In this document: positions 50,398-59,028 of the stretch, one piece after another
Layout of the letters: every line of letters starts with the position of its first letter
Numbering within the stretch: the stretch's first letter is position 1
Assembly (NCBI GenBank): GCA_934234055.1
Contig: CAKQGY010000007.1
Coordinates: 19,571 to 83,570 of the forward strand
Source of the DNA: an uncultured Alphaproteobacteria bacterium
Lineage (GTDB): Bacteria; Pseudomonadota; Alphaproteobacteria; CAAHEQ01; UBA3637
DNA length: 64,000 nucleotides
Reading direction: 5' to 3'
The notes under the pieces: model-generated
What the model saw: only the letters and a program-made list of their open reading frames with translations
What the model was told of the DNA's origin: nothing
The model's database searches: none
Made by a program: the position numbers and the translations under genes

Positions 50398-50412
50398 AAA
50401 GTCCCCCGGGGG

Positions 50413-53400
50413 CTAGAACACCCATTTAAGACCGGAGCGGAGGTCGGAGCGGGGGGATTGATCCCAATAATGGCGGGCTTGGCCATAAAGGCTGAACGAG
50501 CCGGCCGTGTAGGTAAAGCCCATCGCTGCCTCGGCACGCCAATCTCGGCCTGCCCCGTCCGTCAGGTCAAAAGTCCCGCTCATGCCGCGCATACCTACCC
50601 GCGTCCGATACGGATCCGCAAACTCGTGATAACCCATAATCCGCGCCGTCATACTCAATCTCCCATTCCGTGTCTCCGTCGTGCGCGTCAGGTTCAAACC
50701 GATACCGCTCTCCACCGACATCTGACGATCCGACGGAATGGTCAGGGCATATGCCTTGCTATCCTCGCCTCCCTTTTGATGCAGCATTAACGCATTCATC
50801 TCTATGGTCGGGGCAATCTCGGTATCCCCGAACCGCATCGGATAGCGACCCTCGTTCATCAAGCCGGCCACACGGCGGCTGATCATCCCGGAATAGGTCA
50901 TCGCATTCATCCCCGAGCGGTTATAATGCCCGCGCATAAAGCCTACCGTCGGCGTCATCATCATCTGCACTTTGCCATAGCGATAGTTCACAGGCATCGC
51001 AACTTGATACACCACATTGTTGCGACTGTTATCCAGGCTCTTGTCCTTGGTGGACAGGTGCGCCACTGACATCGCATAGCCGACCTTGACATGCGGGGTA
51101 ATACGCTTGTTCCCCAGGGCGTATTGCCCGTTGCTGCCGCGGTTGTTCTTGAACGAAAAGGCGCTGACCGAGCCGGAAGTTTCCAGCGTGTTTTTGTCCG
51201 CGCCGGCAAACAAAGCCGTGTTCATGGCCAAGTTCATCTCACGCACCACCGTCATATCCTCGTGCGCAAAGCGGGGAAGGCTGCCCATACCGCCCAGCGC
51301 ATTCATCGCACCGCGGAAAGCCCCGGCTGTGCCGATGGATTTTAGCTCGCGGTAAAACGCCTCATTGTTCCCAAGCGCATAGTTGTGCTCCAAAAATGCC
51401 GCGAGGCTCCCGTTCTCCGTCAACTCGTCAAAACCACGACGCGTCATCGTAATGTCGGCCGAACCGTCTTGGAATTTGCTGATAGAAGCATTAAACATCG
51501 CCGAGCCGGACCAAAGGTCAATTTTGGAAATATCGGCGGTGGTAATGGCATTCGTATTGGTGTAGGAATCCGCAAACCCACGAGCCACAAAGGACGGGTC
51601 TACACCCATGGCCCCCTGATATGTGGCAGAACCGAAATCATATTTACCACTCCCGCCCAGCATTAAAGTCGCACCGCCCAGAGCCGCGCTGCTGATCGTT
51701 CGACCGGCCCCGCCGACCAAGTCATTCAACACCGAGATTTTCGGCTGGTTGAGCGCGATATACCAGGCGTTGTCCAGGTCGCTTTTCTCGTCAGCGGTAA
51801 TCGTGCCGGTGGCGGCAGAAGGATTGCCTTTGTCTTGAATCTGAATAATGCCGTTATTCTTAATGGTGGCACCGGACTCGGCATAAATACCGTAAGCCTT
51901 ACCATACACGGTGCGCGGGTCGGGGCTGCAACATTCGTGCGCCACCAAAATCGTGCCGGTGTTGTTGACCGTTACCCCGGCGCCGGCATAAATACCGATC
52001 ACATTTCGGGCGTTGGGACTGCGGTTATCAACACTGACCGTGCCGGTGTTGTTCACAACCGTGCCGTCGCCGGTCGCGTAAATCCCGATCACATTGCCGG
52101 TCGTGTTGGCGTAATCTTCACCGACTTTGAGCATACCGCCGTTGTTGACAACCCCACCGTCGGCATAAACACCGATCAGGTTGCCGCTGATTTCACCGGC
52201 GGTATCGGCCGAATTAACCGTGATGTTGTTCGTCGTATTGTCATCACGATCGGGGGCGTTTAACTTGCGATGATCGAGGATACCCGAACCAGTCTTAAAA
52301 ATACCGACAGCATCCCCGGAACCCGCCGCTTTGACCTGAATCGTCGATTCTATATAGTGCGTGGTGGTGTCCGCGTCGTTCCAGGTCTTTAAGGTGGTGA
52401 TGTTACCCTTGCCATACACACCGACCGCCGTGCCCGAGCCGTGATTTTCAACAATAATCTTGCCGGAGGCCTCGGGGCCGGAGATATTTTCATCCATCGC
52501 CTCAGACCAGCCAAACTGTAAGTCGGACGCGGTTTGTTCGCTGAGATTCAGCTCGTCCTCCAAATACACATTATAGTAGTCACCCGTCGCATAAACGCCG
52601 AAAACATTGCCCTCGGCATTGTTGATCAGGTTGATCTTGCCCAGCAGGGAATAGCCTTTTTTCCAAGAAGAACCCGGCTCGGCATAACGCCACACATTCG
52701 CCATGGGCGCCGCCGTATTCTCGGAATACATACCGTAAAGGGGAGCAACAGGGCCAATCTCGCCATCGGCTGCGTTGCGCGTAATTGAAATAGTGGCATC
52801 AGCCCCGACATTCGTGTGGCCGAGGTTGGAGCCCTCGTTATTATCGCCCAAGACATTGAACATACCGTTCGCACTGTCGTTATACATGCCGTAGACTGTG
52901 GACAATGTGCCGTTCTGGGTAATATCTACAAGGCCGGTGGCACTGTCCTTTTTCGTTGTGGTGCCATAGCCGTCCACCGCATAAGCGGCGTAGGAATTGC
53001 TGAGCTGAGAAAAAGCACGCGGAGCCGGATCGGATTCGGCCGTGTATTTATCATCGCCCATTTTGAGGCCGTAAATAATGCTGTCCGTTTTACCGCCGGC
53101 GGAAACGATTGTTATGGTGCCGGTGCCGCGCTTGCACGAATTAAAATGACCGAACAAACCTGTAATGTTGCCAGCGCCGGTGTTGGTGATCTTAATATCC
53201 CCTTGCCCGCCGCCGCAACCGTTGCGCAGTCCGTAAAGACCCGTTATATTGCCATTGCCGGTATTGTCTATGGTCATTGTGCCACGAGCGTTATTGACGG
53301 AATGCCAGAGCCCTTGAATCCCCGTGACATTCCCGTTTCCGGTGTTTTTAATCGTAATCTCGGATTGAGCCCCTTTGCCGAAACCGCCGGAACCTTTGCC

Positions 53401-54327
53401 CGCAACCGACATACCCCATACATTGGCGTCGCCCGTGTTCGTAATTTCAATAATACCCCGGGACGAATTCCCCACCGAAGAACCTGCGTTAAAGGCATAC
53501 TTGTTCGTATCACTGTCGGGGGAATACATACCGTAAATGTTGGCAACCTTGGCATTATTATTCGTGATGGAAATCGTGCCGGTGGGGCGCGTCAAAGACC
53601 CGTTGCCGTTGGCGTTATAAAAACTGTTCGTGCCGATATATTTAATACCATACACATCAACGGATTCGTCTGTGATGGTCAAATTCGCAGGCACATTTAC
53701 CGTAATATCGGATGTGGGATTGCCGGCATTGGCGGCCGAATAGGGCGTATCACCCGTAATCTCCACGCCCCAGATGTCGCCGGTTTGTGTGGCGGATGAA
53801 TCTCCCCCGCCACCGCCGCCACCGCCACCGGCGGCCAATGCAATACCGCCACCGATTAAAGCCGCCGCGCCAACGCCGATGCCGACTTTGGCACCCGTGG
53901 AAAGACCTGTGGCCGTGGCCCCTGCTTTACCGGCCGCTGCCGTTCGGGGCGCCGGCGCCGTCAAGTCCATAGGCGTTAAATACTTGTCCGGAATACGGGA
54001 AAGACAGGCGGCCTGACGATTGGCTCCGGCCGTAAGCAACGTTTTAACGGCTTGGCGATTTTGACGCCAAACGGCTTCACATAAGGCGGTGTTGCCTTTG
54101 GAATCTTTGAGATCAACAGGATATCCCCGGGCACGCAGTTGTTGCAGAGCATGCAGGTTTCCGGTCTTGGCATAATAATAAATCGCTTGGCGCGGGGAGG
54201 CAGAAACCGCCGATTGAGTCACACCGTGCGAGGCCCCGACTCGGGTCGGATAACGCGTGGCCGCATAGCCTGTCGCCGAGGTCAACAGGCCTAAACACAC
54301 ACAACCGTATAGCATCTTTTTGAACAT
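50413..54327 (-). CDS. Autotransporter with ankyrin-repeat N-terminus
   Basis: A 1304-residue type V secreted protein. A Sec signal peptide (residues 1-23) is followed by about two ankyrin repeats (residues 45-115: TGNLHALQQLRARGYPVDLKD, read as GNLHALQQLRARGYPVDLKD, and KGNTALCEAVWRQNRQAVKT). An Ala/Gly-rich hydrophobic helix (KVGIGVGAAALIGGGIALAA) and nine Gly residues come next. The passenger (about 180-1010) is Asn/Gly/Thr-rich with many V-x-G-I/M-Y-(G/A) turns, as expected of a beta-helix. The C-terminal ~270 residues are the autotransporter barrel, ending in Trp-Val-Phe. AAAGGAG precedes its ATG. The ankyrin head on a secreted passenger is unusual. Confidence 0.85.
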   Translation of the reverse strand: MFKKMLYGCVCLGLLTSATGYAATRYPTRVGASHGVTQSAVSASPRQAIYYYAKTGNLHALQQLRARGYPVDLKDSKGNTALCEAVWRQNRQAVKTLLTAGANRQAACLSRIPDKYLTPMDLTAPAPRTAAAGKAGATATGLSTGAKVGIGVGAAALIGGGIALAAGGGGGGGGGDSSATQTGDIWGVEITGDTPYSAANAGNPTSDITVNVPANLTITDESVDVYGIKYIGTNSFYNANGNGSLTRPTGTISITNNNAKVANIYGMYSPDSDTNKYAFNAGSSVGNSSRGIIEITNTGDANVWGMSVAGKGSGGFGKGAQSEITIKNTGNGNVTGIQGLWHSVNNARGTMTIDNTGNGNITGLYGLRNGCGGGQGDIKITNTGAGNITGLFGHFNSCKRGTGTITIVSAGGKTDSIIYGLKMGDDKYTAESDPAPRAFSQLSNSYAAYAVDGYGTTTKKDSATGLVDITQNGTLSTVYGMYNDSANGMFNVLGDNNEGSNLGHTNVGADATISITRNAADGEIGPVAPLYGMYSENTAAPMANVWRYAEPGSSWKKGYSLLGKINLINNAEGNVFGVYATGDYYNVYLEDELNLSEQTASDLQFGWSEAMDENISGPEASGKIIVENHGSGTAVGVYGKGNITTLKTWNDADTTTHYIESTIQVKAAGSGDAVGIFKTGSGILDHRKLNAPDRDDNTTNNITVNSADTAGEISGNLIGVYADGGVVNNGGMLKVGEDYANTTGNVIGIYATGDGTVVNNTGTVSVDNRSPNARNVIGIYAGAGVTVNNTGTILVAHECCSPDPRTVYGKAYGIYAESGATIKNNGIIQIQDKGNPSAATGTITADEKSDLDNAWYIALNQPKISVLNDLVGGAGRTISSAALGGATLMLGGSGKYDFGSATYQGAMGVDPSFVARGFADSYTNTNAITTADISKIDLWSGSAMFNASISKFQDGSADITMTRRGFDELTENGSLAAFLEHNYALGNNEAFYRELKSIGTAGAFRGAMNALGGMGSLPRFAHEDMTVVREMNLAMNTALFAGADKNTLETSGSVSAFSFKNNRGSNGQYALGNKRITPHVKVGYAMSVAHLSTKDKSLDNSRNNVVYQVAMPVNYRYGKVQMMMTPTVGFMRGHYNRSGMNAMTYSGMISRRVAGLMNEGRYPMRFGDTEIAPTIEMNALMLHQKGGEDSKAYALTIPSDRQMSVESGIGLNLTRTTETRNGRLSMTARIMGYHEFADPYRTRVGMRGMSGTFDLTDGAGRDWRAEAAMGFTYTAGSFSLYGQARHYWDQSPRSDLRSGLKWVF
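53803..53831 (-). repeat. Gly-codon tract (CCG/CCA)n in the autotransporter
   Basis: Nine Gly codons in a row, encoded as alternating GGC/GGT-complement triplets on plus (ccg/cca). Triplet slippage would change linker length without a frameshift. Confidence 0.7.
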
Positions 54328-54371
54328 AGCAGACTCCTTTGGATGAGGTAAAACAGGTGTTCTGAATCCAA

Positions 54372-54377
54372 ATTATA
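54372..54377 (-). promoter_or_regulatory. -10 element of the autotransporter gene
   Basis: TATAAT on the minus strand; a TTGCAA lies 15 bp before it, a short spacer. About 45 bp to the ATG. Confidence 0.5.
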
Positions 54378-54416
54378 CAATTTTATGATAAATTGCAATC
54401 TTTTTTTGGATAATTG

Positions 54417-54445
54417 TTGACTTTTTACAGCGGGGTGGGTATAGT
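54417..54445 (+). promoter_or_regulatory. Promoter of the pilin-like protein gene
   Basis: TTGACT (54417-54422) and TATAGT (54440-54445), spacer 17 bp. Both surface-protein genes diverge from this 153-bp gap. Confidence 0.7.
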
Positions 54446-54480
54446 GGCTCTTAAATAGTATTATAAGGAGTGTTGAAATT

Positions 54481-56937
54481 ATGGTAAGACAAGCGCAATC
54501 GGGACGCTCTATGCTGGAAATGATGGGCGTTTTGGCCGTGATGGGTGTGTTGAGTATCGTGGCCCTGAGGGGCTATCATATGGCAATGGATCGGCGGGAA
54601 GCGAATGATTTGATGCATACGGATCGCCTGATCGCGATGGAAATGACAACACACCTGTTGAGCGGGGGAGCCGAGCCAAAAGTCAATGTAGAAAGTGCGT
54701 GGCCCTATATCATCGCCAAAAGTGCGGGCGACAGCTTTACCGTGCAATTTAGCGATATATCCAAAAATGTCTGTCAAATCGTGCTGGAAAAAAATCCGGT
54801 GGGGCCGGGCTTGGCCGTGAATGGTGTGGATTGGGCCGGGGATACCGGTATTTGCGGCGAACACAATGTCCTGCTGTTCCGGCATAACGGGGCTAATGGA
54901 GCCGTTGCAACCGGCTGTGATCCGGCATGCGGGGCAGACAAAAACGGGATCGCTTTGCGGTGTGCAAACGGCGCATGTGTGTGCCCGGCCGGGATGGCGA
55001 TGAGCGGGGGCGCCTGTGTCTGTGCGCCGGGGGCGGAGACGCATTGCCTGTCGGCGGGGTGGACGGGGGAAGATTGCGCCTGTCAAGTCTGTGAAAGCGG
55101 ATATGTCCTGAACGAACAAAAGGTGTGTGAGCCGAATCCTTGTCCGAATAAAGCCTCGGCCGAGGGGACAGGAGACGCCACCGATATTGCGGGCTGTTGG
55201 TGTGAAGCGGAAACCCCGGTATGGTCGGGCGGCGTGTGTATAGCGCATACCTGTGCAACGCGGATGCTGGACGCCTTGGTGCGAGCGGGGATGGGGGACA
55301 AGAACACCTTGGCAAAAAACTTTGACTCTATGACGGGAAGTCGAGTGCACTATACCGGGAATGTAGAGTTCAAAGAAGATCTGGATTTAAGCGATTGTGC
55401 GCTGGATATTGACGGCTACTTTTACGCAGAAGATGCGGCGGTGGAAATGGCATCATTAAAGACAATCACCAACGAAAACAGCAAAATAGCGCTAAATCTC
55501 TTGCGGGCAACTTTGACCGTGGCAGGAAATATTGAGGCAACTTCGAACACAACATCTATGGCCGTCAAAACAATGGACCATAGCACAATAGCAGCACAAA
55601 ACTTGACAGCGACAGGTCAGCGCGGTTGGGGGATCTCTAATAATGATTGGTGCAACCTGAATATCGCAGGAAAATTGATTATCCGAGCGCCCAACGGAAT
55701 TGGCATTGAGAATAAAGGCGATATAACCGCCGGATCCATAGATGTGGAAAGCAATGGGATTGCTTTGCAAGGGCAGTGGGGCGTTATCACAACCACAGGG
55801 AATATCGTGGCACACTCAAAAACGGCGCGAGCGATTTCGCTGGGAGAAGGCACCACCTTGAAAGTCGGGGGATCCCTGACCGGTATTTCGGACGCTGAAA
55901 CAAACGGGGTCAACCTGGCATGTCCGACGACGGCCTCGGCCATTTATTACTGCCCGACGGCGTGGGTCAAAAATGCGACGGTGGTCCCCCAGTGTGCAGC
56001 AAAATGCGACCGGGGAACCTGTGCTACCTGTGTGATTGAGGAAGGCTCGCATTGTACCACTATGGCAAAAGTGGACGGCGCATGCGTGTGTCAGGCCTGC
56101 GCCAGTGGCTATACTTTGACAAACGGCGTGTGTGAAGTGAACACCTGCCCGGCCGGATCATCGCCGGACGGAACGGGGGATCAAACCGATGTGGCGGGGT
56201 GTCGGTGTCCGGCGGATAAGCCCGCCTGGGACGGGACGAATTGCGGCGCGGCTACCTGCGCAACGCAAATGCTGAATGCTTTGGCAAACGCCGGCATGGG
56301 GAACAAGGCGACTTTGGCGAAAAACTTTACCTCTATGACAGGGAACAATGTGCATTATACCGGGAATATCGAGTTCAAAGAAGACCTGGATTTAAGCGAT
56401 TGTGCGTTGGACGTTGACGGCTATTTCTGGGCCGAAAATGCAACAATCAAACTGAACGAATTACGCGCCACAACGACAGAAAAAGCAAAACATGCCGTGG
56501 GAATGAAAAATACTCATTTGATCGTATCGGGTAATATCACGGGCGAATCGGCAACCGGACAGGGTGTCTATGCTATCAGCGGCAGTATTGAGAGCACCGC
56601 CTTAATCGGGACAGGACATGCTACTCCGGGTATCAAAATTGATAGCGCTGCTCAGGTTACTGCAAATACAATTACCGCCGCCAGTGAAAACGCCCAAGGC
56701 TTGGACAACGGCGGGACAATCACAGCAATGGGGATGGTATCAGGGACCTCGACAACACATCAAGGTATCCGCAATAACGGAACGATAACGGCCAAATCAG
56801 TTATCGGAACAACAACTGTTGACATAGACGGCATCAACAGTAATGGGCAAATCAATGCGGATCCGATTTATTTCTGCCCACGCTATTGGGGGCACTTTTC
56901 TTCAACGCCGGCCAAAACCGCAGATTGCTGGAAATAG
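54481..56937 (+). CDS. Giant pilin-like protein with tandem Cys-rich modules
   Basis: An 818-residue protein. The N-terminus (QSGRSMLEMMGVLAVMGVLS) is a type IV prepilin signal: Gly8 just before the cut, Glu13 at +5, then the hydrophobic helix. A pilin-like region runs to about residue 150. From residue ~200 come two tandem modules of ~335 residues. Each has a Cys-rich part (CxC-x-VC..., EGF-like spacing), then CAT(R/Q)ML-x-AL-x-x-AGMG, then SMTG-x-x-VHYTGN-(V/I)-EFKEDLDLSDCALD, then a Thr/Asn-rich solenoid-like end. Module starts (CAT) are at residues 258 and 593. It would be anchored by or assembled into a pilus-like fibre. TAAGGAG precedes the ATG. Confidence 0.85.
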   Translation: MVRQAQSGRSMLEMMGVLAVMGVLSIVALRGYHMAMDRREANDLMHTDRLIAMEMTTHLLSGGAEPKVNVESAWPYIIAKSAGDSFTVQFSDISKNVCQIVLEKNPVGPGLAVNGVDWAGDTGICGEHNVLLFRHNGANGAVATGCDPACGADKNGIALRCANGACVCPAGMAMSGGACVCAPGAETHCLSAGWTGEDCACQVCESGYVLNEQKVCEPNPCPNKASAEGTGDATDIAGCWCEAETPVWSGGVCIAHTCATRMLDALVRAGMGDKNTLAKNFDSMTGSRVHYTGNVEFKEDLDLSDCALDIDGYFYAEDAAVEMASLKTITNENSKIALNLLRATLTVAGNIEATSNTTSMAVKTMDHSTIAAQNLTATGQRGWGISNNDWCNLNIAGKLIIRAPNGIGIENKGDITAGSIDVESNGIALQGQWGVITTTGNIVAHSKTARAISLGEGTTLKVGGSLTGISDAETNGVNLACPTTASAIYYCPTAWVKNATVVPQCAAKCDRGTCATCVIEEGSHCTTMAKVDGACVCQACASGYTLTNGVCEVNTCPAGSSPDGTGDQTDVAGCRCPADKPAWDGTNCGAATCATQMLNALANAGMGNKATLAKNFTSMTGNNVHYTGNIEFKEDLDLSDCALDVDGYFWAENATIKLNELRATTTEKAKHAVGMKNTHLIVSGNITGESATGQGVYAISGSIESTALIGTGHATPGIKIDSAAQVTANTITAASENAQGLDNGGTITAMGMVSGTSTTHQGIRNNGTITAKSVIGTTTVDIDGINSNGQINADPIYFCPRYWGHFSSTPAKTADCWK
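55252..55430 (+). repeat. Internal DNA repeat, copy 1 (pilin-like gene)
   Basis: This ~180-bp stretch coding for CATRML to GYFYAE is repeated at 56257-56435 with most bases identical. The longest identical block is around GTTCAAAGAAGA-CTGGATTTAAGC. Confidence 0.85.
56257..56435 (+). repeat. Internal DNA repeat, copy 2 (pilin-like gene)
   Basis: Second copy of the ~180-bp unit, coding CATQML to GYFWAE; 1005 bp from copy 1. Confidence 0.85.
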
Positions 56938-56969
56938 AAAAGATGTGGGATTGAAGCGAGTGACCGGAT

Positions 56970-57593
56970 TTAATACCGGCGCATCAGCCCCACCAAAATC
57001 CCCTGAATCTCTACACGATCGGCACTGAAAATACGAGTCTGATAAGCGGGATTGGCAGGCTCTAGAGCAATGGAACTGCCGTGCGTGTGCAGGCGTTTAA
57101 GCGTAACCTCGTATCCGTCAATCAAAGCCACCACAATCGCACCGTCAGGCGCCGTTTGACAACGCTTGATCACCACGGTATCACCGTCCATAATACCGGC
57201 ACCCTGCATCGAATCACCCTCGACCAATAACGCATAATGCTCGCCCAAACCCATCATCTGAGGCGGGACACAAACCGTATCGTTCGTCGCAACGGCCTCT
57301 ATGGGAATGCCGGCCGCAATCTTGCCACACAGCGGAATCCGCGCCACATTGTCGTTCGTTATCGCACAACAGGCCGTCAGATTCGCCATTGACACTAATT
57401 CCAGCGCACGCGCTTGATTCGGCGTTTGACGCAAGTAGCCGCGGCTGACCAGTGCGCCTACCAGACGATGGATTCCCGACTTGGATTTAAGATTCATATA
57501 AATGCGCATTTCCTCAAACGAGGGGGAAATACCCGTGGTTTGTATCGTTTTTTGAATATACATCAATAGGTTATGTTGCTTGGGCGTGAGCAT
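56970..57593 (-). CDS. lexA: LexA repressor
   Basis: A 207-residue protein. Residues 1-65 form the LexA winged helix (MLTPKQHNLLMYIQ, GISPSFEEM, KSGIHRLVGAL). The cleavage site Ala-Gly lies in KIAAGIPIEA. The catalytic Ser is in EGDSMQGAGI and the catalytic Lys in EVTLKRLH. RecA filaments trigger its self-cleavage, freeing SOS genes. Its own promoter carries an SOS operator. The HTH helix (SFEEMRIYMNLKSKS) keeps the alphaproteobacterial type. Confidence 0.93.
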   Translation of the reverse strand: MLTPKQHNLLMYIQKTIQTTGISPSFEEMRIYMNLKSKSGIHRLVGALVSRGYLRQTPNQARALELVSMANLTACCAITNDNVARIPLCGKIAAGIPIEAVATNDTVCVPPQMMGLGEHYALLVEGDSMQGAGIMDGDTVVIKRCQTAPDGAIVVALIDGYEVTLKRLHTHGSSIALEPANPAYQTRIFSADRVEIQGILVGLMRRY

Positions 57594-57612
57594 GGTTGCC
57601 TCCGTGTTGTTT

Positions 57613-57627
57613 GTTCTGGTTTTGTTC
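57613..57627. promoter_or_regulatory. SOS operator (alphaproteobacterial GTTC-N7-GTTC type)
   Basis: GTTCTGGTTTTGTTC exactly fits the direct-repeat SOS box GTTC-N7-GTTC known from alphaproteobacteria. It overlaps the expected transcription start of lexA, just after its -10, so LexA would block its own gene. Confidence 0.85.
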
Positions 57628-57629
57628 TT

Positions 57630-57658
57630 ATCCTAGCAAAAAAAGAAAAGGATGTCAA
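57630..57658 (-). promoter_or_regulatory. Promoter of lexA
   Basis: TTGACA (57653-57658) and TAGGAT (57630-57635) on the minus strand, spacer 17 bp. Confidence 0.75.
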
Positions 57659-57711
57659 CCGATTTTTCAAACTAAAATATCGTTATATATCAATATGCTG
57701 TGAACGAGCGT

Positions 57712-57740
57712 TTGACAAAATTCGCTTTTTATGATACAAT
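57712..57740 (+). promoter_or_regulatory. Promoter of the NAD-kinase-like gene
   Basis: TTGACA (57712-57717) and TACAAT (57735-57740), spacer 17 bp; ATG at 57767. Confidence 0.75.
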
Positions 57741-57766
57741 GACCCTATCAACAGTAAAGGAACATT

Positions 57767-58612
57767 ATGCAAGGAAAATACTATTTTTATCAAGGCAACA
57801 AAGAAAGTGAAGCGGCTTTTAACCGGACAATCCGAAAATATCAAAAACAACAAACCGATAAAATGACCGATTCGAACTATGTCTTTACCTATGGTGGAGA
57901 CGGGTCTATGATTGGGGTGTTGCAACAACTGTGGCGCGAACAAAATCGCTTGAAACCCGCGGACCGGTGGCCTGTACAAGTGACCGGAATCCACTATGGC
58001 GGGGAACGCAGTAAAGGCTTCTTGATGAACCCGCCGATCAATGACGAGACATTCTCTTTGCCGCAATTGGTGGAATCGTCAGAAATCGTTACCTTTTACC
58101 CCTTGGAAGCCACAATGACCGACGTGTATGGCAATACCTTCCGCCGAATTGCCTTTAACGATGTGGTGGCGGAAAAAGACAGTTCTATGAACCAAGCATG
58201 CGCCGTGGAAGTGACCGTGACAGACCAAAAGGGTAATACCTTGGTTCAGGGAATAACAACAGGAAACGGCTTGATCGTGTGCACGCCGGCGGGCAGCTAT
58301 GGCTATAACTATAACGCACACGGACAGCGAATTAAAATTACCGAATCTAAGATCGGAATTCACCCGATCTGCGATCGCCCCTCGGAAGGCACTTTGTCAA
58401 ATCACTTTGGTGACGACTGCACGGTGAAACTGCGCGCATTGAACCCGATGAAACGACCGATCATCGCCTTTACGGATAATAACTTGGGCCTGGGCGAAAT
58501 CAAAGAATGCACAATCCGTATGAATAAAGAAATCGGTATTCCGGTGCACTTGGGACAGCAGAATCCTTTGATGATGATGCAACACCGACGGATGTGCCGA
58601 CTGCTGGATTAA
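57767..58612 (+). CDS. NAD kinase family protein (divergent)
   Basis: A 281-residue protein. The NAD-kinase landmarks are YGGDGSMIGV (GGDG, nucleotide phosphate binding), FNDVVAEK (NE/ND motif) and TTGNGLIVCTPAGSYGYN (the GDGLIVSTPTGSTAY motif with Asn for Asp). It phosphorylates NAD to NADP if active. The replacement at GDG (GNG) and the long insert between the motifs make it divergent, and the catalytic Asp is in GGDG, which is kept. Family lengths are about 250-300 residues. Promoter and AAAGGAAC are in place. Confidence 0.75.
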   Translation: MQGKYYFYQGNKESEAAFNRTIRKYQKQQTDKMTDSNYVFTYGGDGSMIGVLQQLWREQNRLKPADRWPVQVTGIHYGGERSKGFLMNPPINDETFSLPQLVESSEIVTFYPLEATMTDVYGNTFRRIAFNDVVAEKDSSMNQACAVEVTVTDQKGNTLVQGITTGNGLIVCTPAGSYGYNYNAHGQRIKITESKIGIHPICDRPSEGTLSNHFGDDCTVKLRALNPMKRPIIAFTDNNLGLGEIKECTIRMNKEIGIPVHLGQQNPLMMMQHRRMCRLLD

Positions 58613-58632
58613 ACCATTTTCAAAAATAATGC

Positions 58633-58661
58633 TTGACATTCGCAGAAAAAAGGTGTAAAAA
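58633..58661 (+). promoter_or_regulatory. Promoter of tRNA-Pro
   Basis: Perfect TTGACA (58633-58638) and a weak TAAAAA (58656-58661), spacer 17 bp. Confidence 0.55.
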
Positions 58662-58675
58662 GAAAAACACTTTGT

Positions 58676-58752
58676 CGGAACGTGGCTCAGCCTGGTAGAG
58701 CACTACGTTCGGGACGTAGGGGTCGCTGGTTCAAATCCAGTCGTTCCGACCA
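58676..58752 (+). tRNA. tRNA-Pro (anticodon CGG)
   Basis: A 77-nt tRNA. Acceptor CGGAACG/CGTTCCG, D-arm GGCTCAGCCTGGTAGAGC, anticodon loop TTCGGGA in a CTACG/CGTAG stem, T-arm CTGGTTCAAATCCAG, A plus CCA encoded. Its 3' end is the left boundary of an AT-rich island. Confidence 0.96.
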
Positions 58753-58758
58753 TTTATA
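58746..58758 (+). other. Candidate attachment site, left (direct repeat with 62884-62896)
   Basis: CCGACCATTTATA spans the last tRNA-Pro bases and the first bases beyond. The same 13 bases occur at 62884-62896, in front of a terminator, which is what integration into the tRNA 3' end would leave. The match is short. Confidence 0.5.
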
Positions 58759-58797
58759 TAACATAGTATGTGTATACCTACTATGTTATTTTTTTAT
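58758..58797 (+). terminator. Terminator after tRNA-Pro
   Basis: ATAACATAGTA and TACTATGTTAT form an 11-bp perfect stem, followed by TTTTTTTAT. Confidence 0.85.
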
Positions 58798-58994
58798 CCA
58801 AAATAATTTAATTATATTTTTCAATTAGTTAATGATGATTTTTCAGAGGATACGAAGCGGTCAGAGTTCCCGTTTATGAAAGATTATAAACTTCTAAAAG
58901 TATACCTTGGCAAAAAAGTATACCTTTTGGTGAATTGAAATTTTAAGTGTCCGCTTGGTATAACTCATTGAAATAGATATATTTTTACATTGCT

Positions 58995-59012
58995 GTCGCC
59001 AGTTCAAATCCA
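58995..59012 (+). repeat. Degenerate copy of the tRNA-Pro T-arm
   Basis: GTCGCCAGTTCAAATCCA matches the T-arm of the intact tRNA (58722-58739) at 16 of 18 positions. It may be debris of an earlier insertion or of another element's att site. Confidence 0.55.
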
Positions 59013-59015
59013 ATA

Positions 59016-59028
59016 TGGTGGGGTTGAG
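59016..59028 (+). repeat. 13-bp inverted repeat, left arm
   Basis: TGGTGGGGTTGAG; its exact reverse complement lies at 62740-62752, so the restriction genes are flanked by inverted copies. Confidence 0.6.

Noticed and set aside
52816..53799. 327-codon frame on the plus strand
   Set aside because: Antisense to the repetitive autotransporter passenger.
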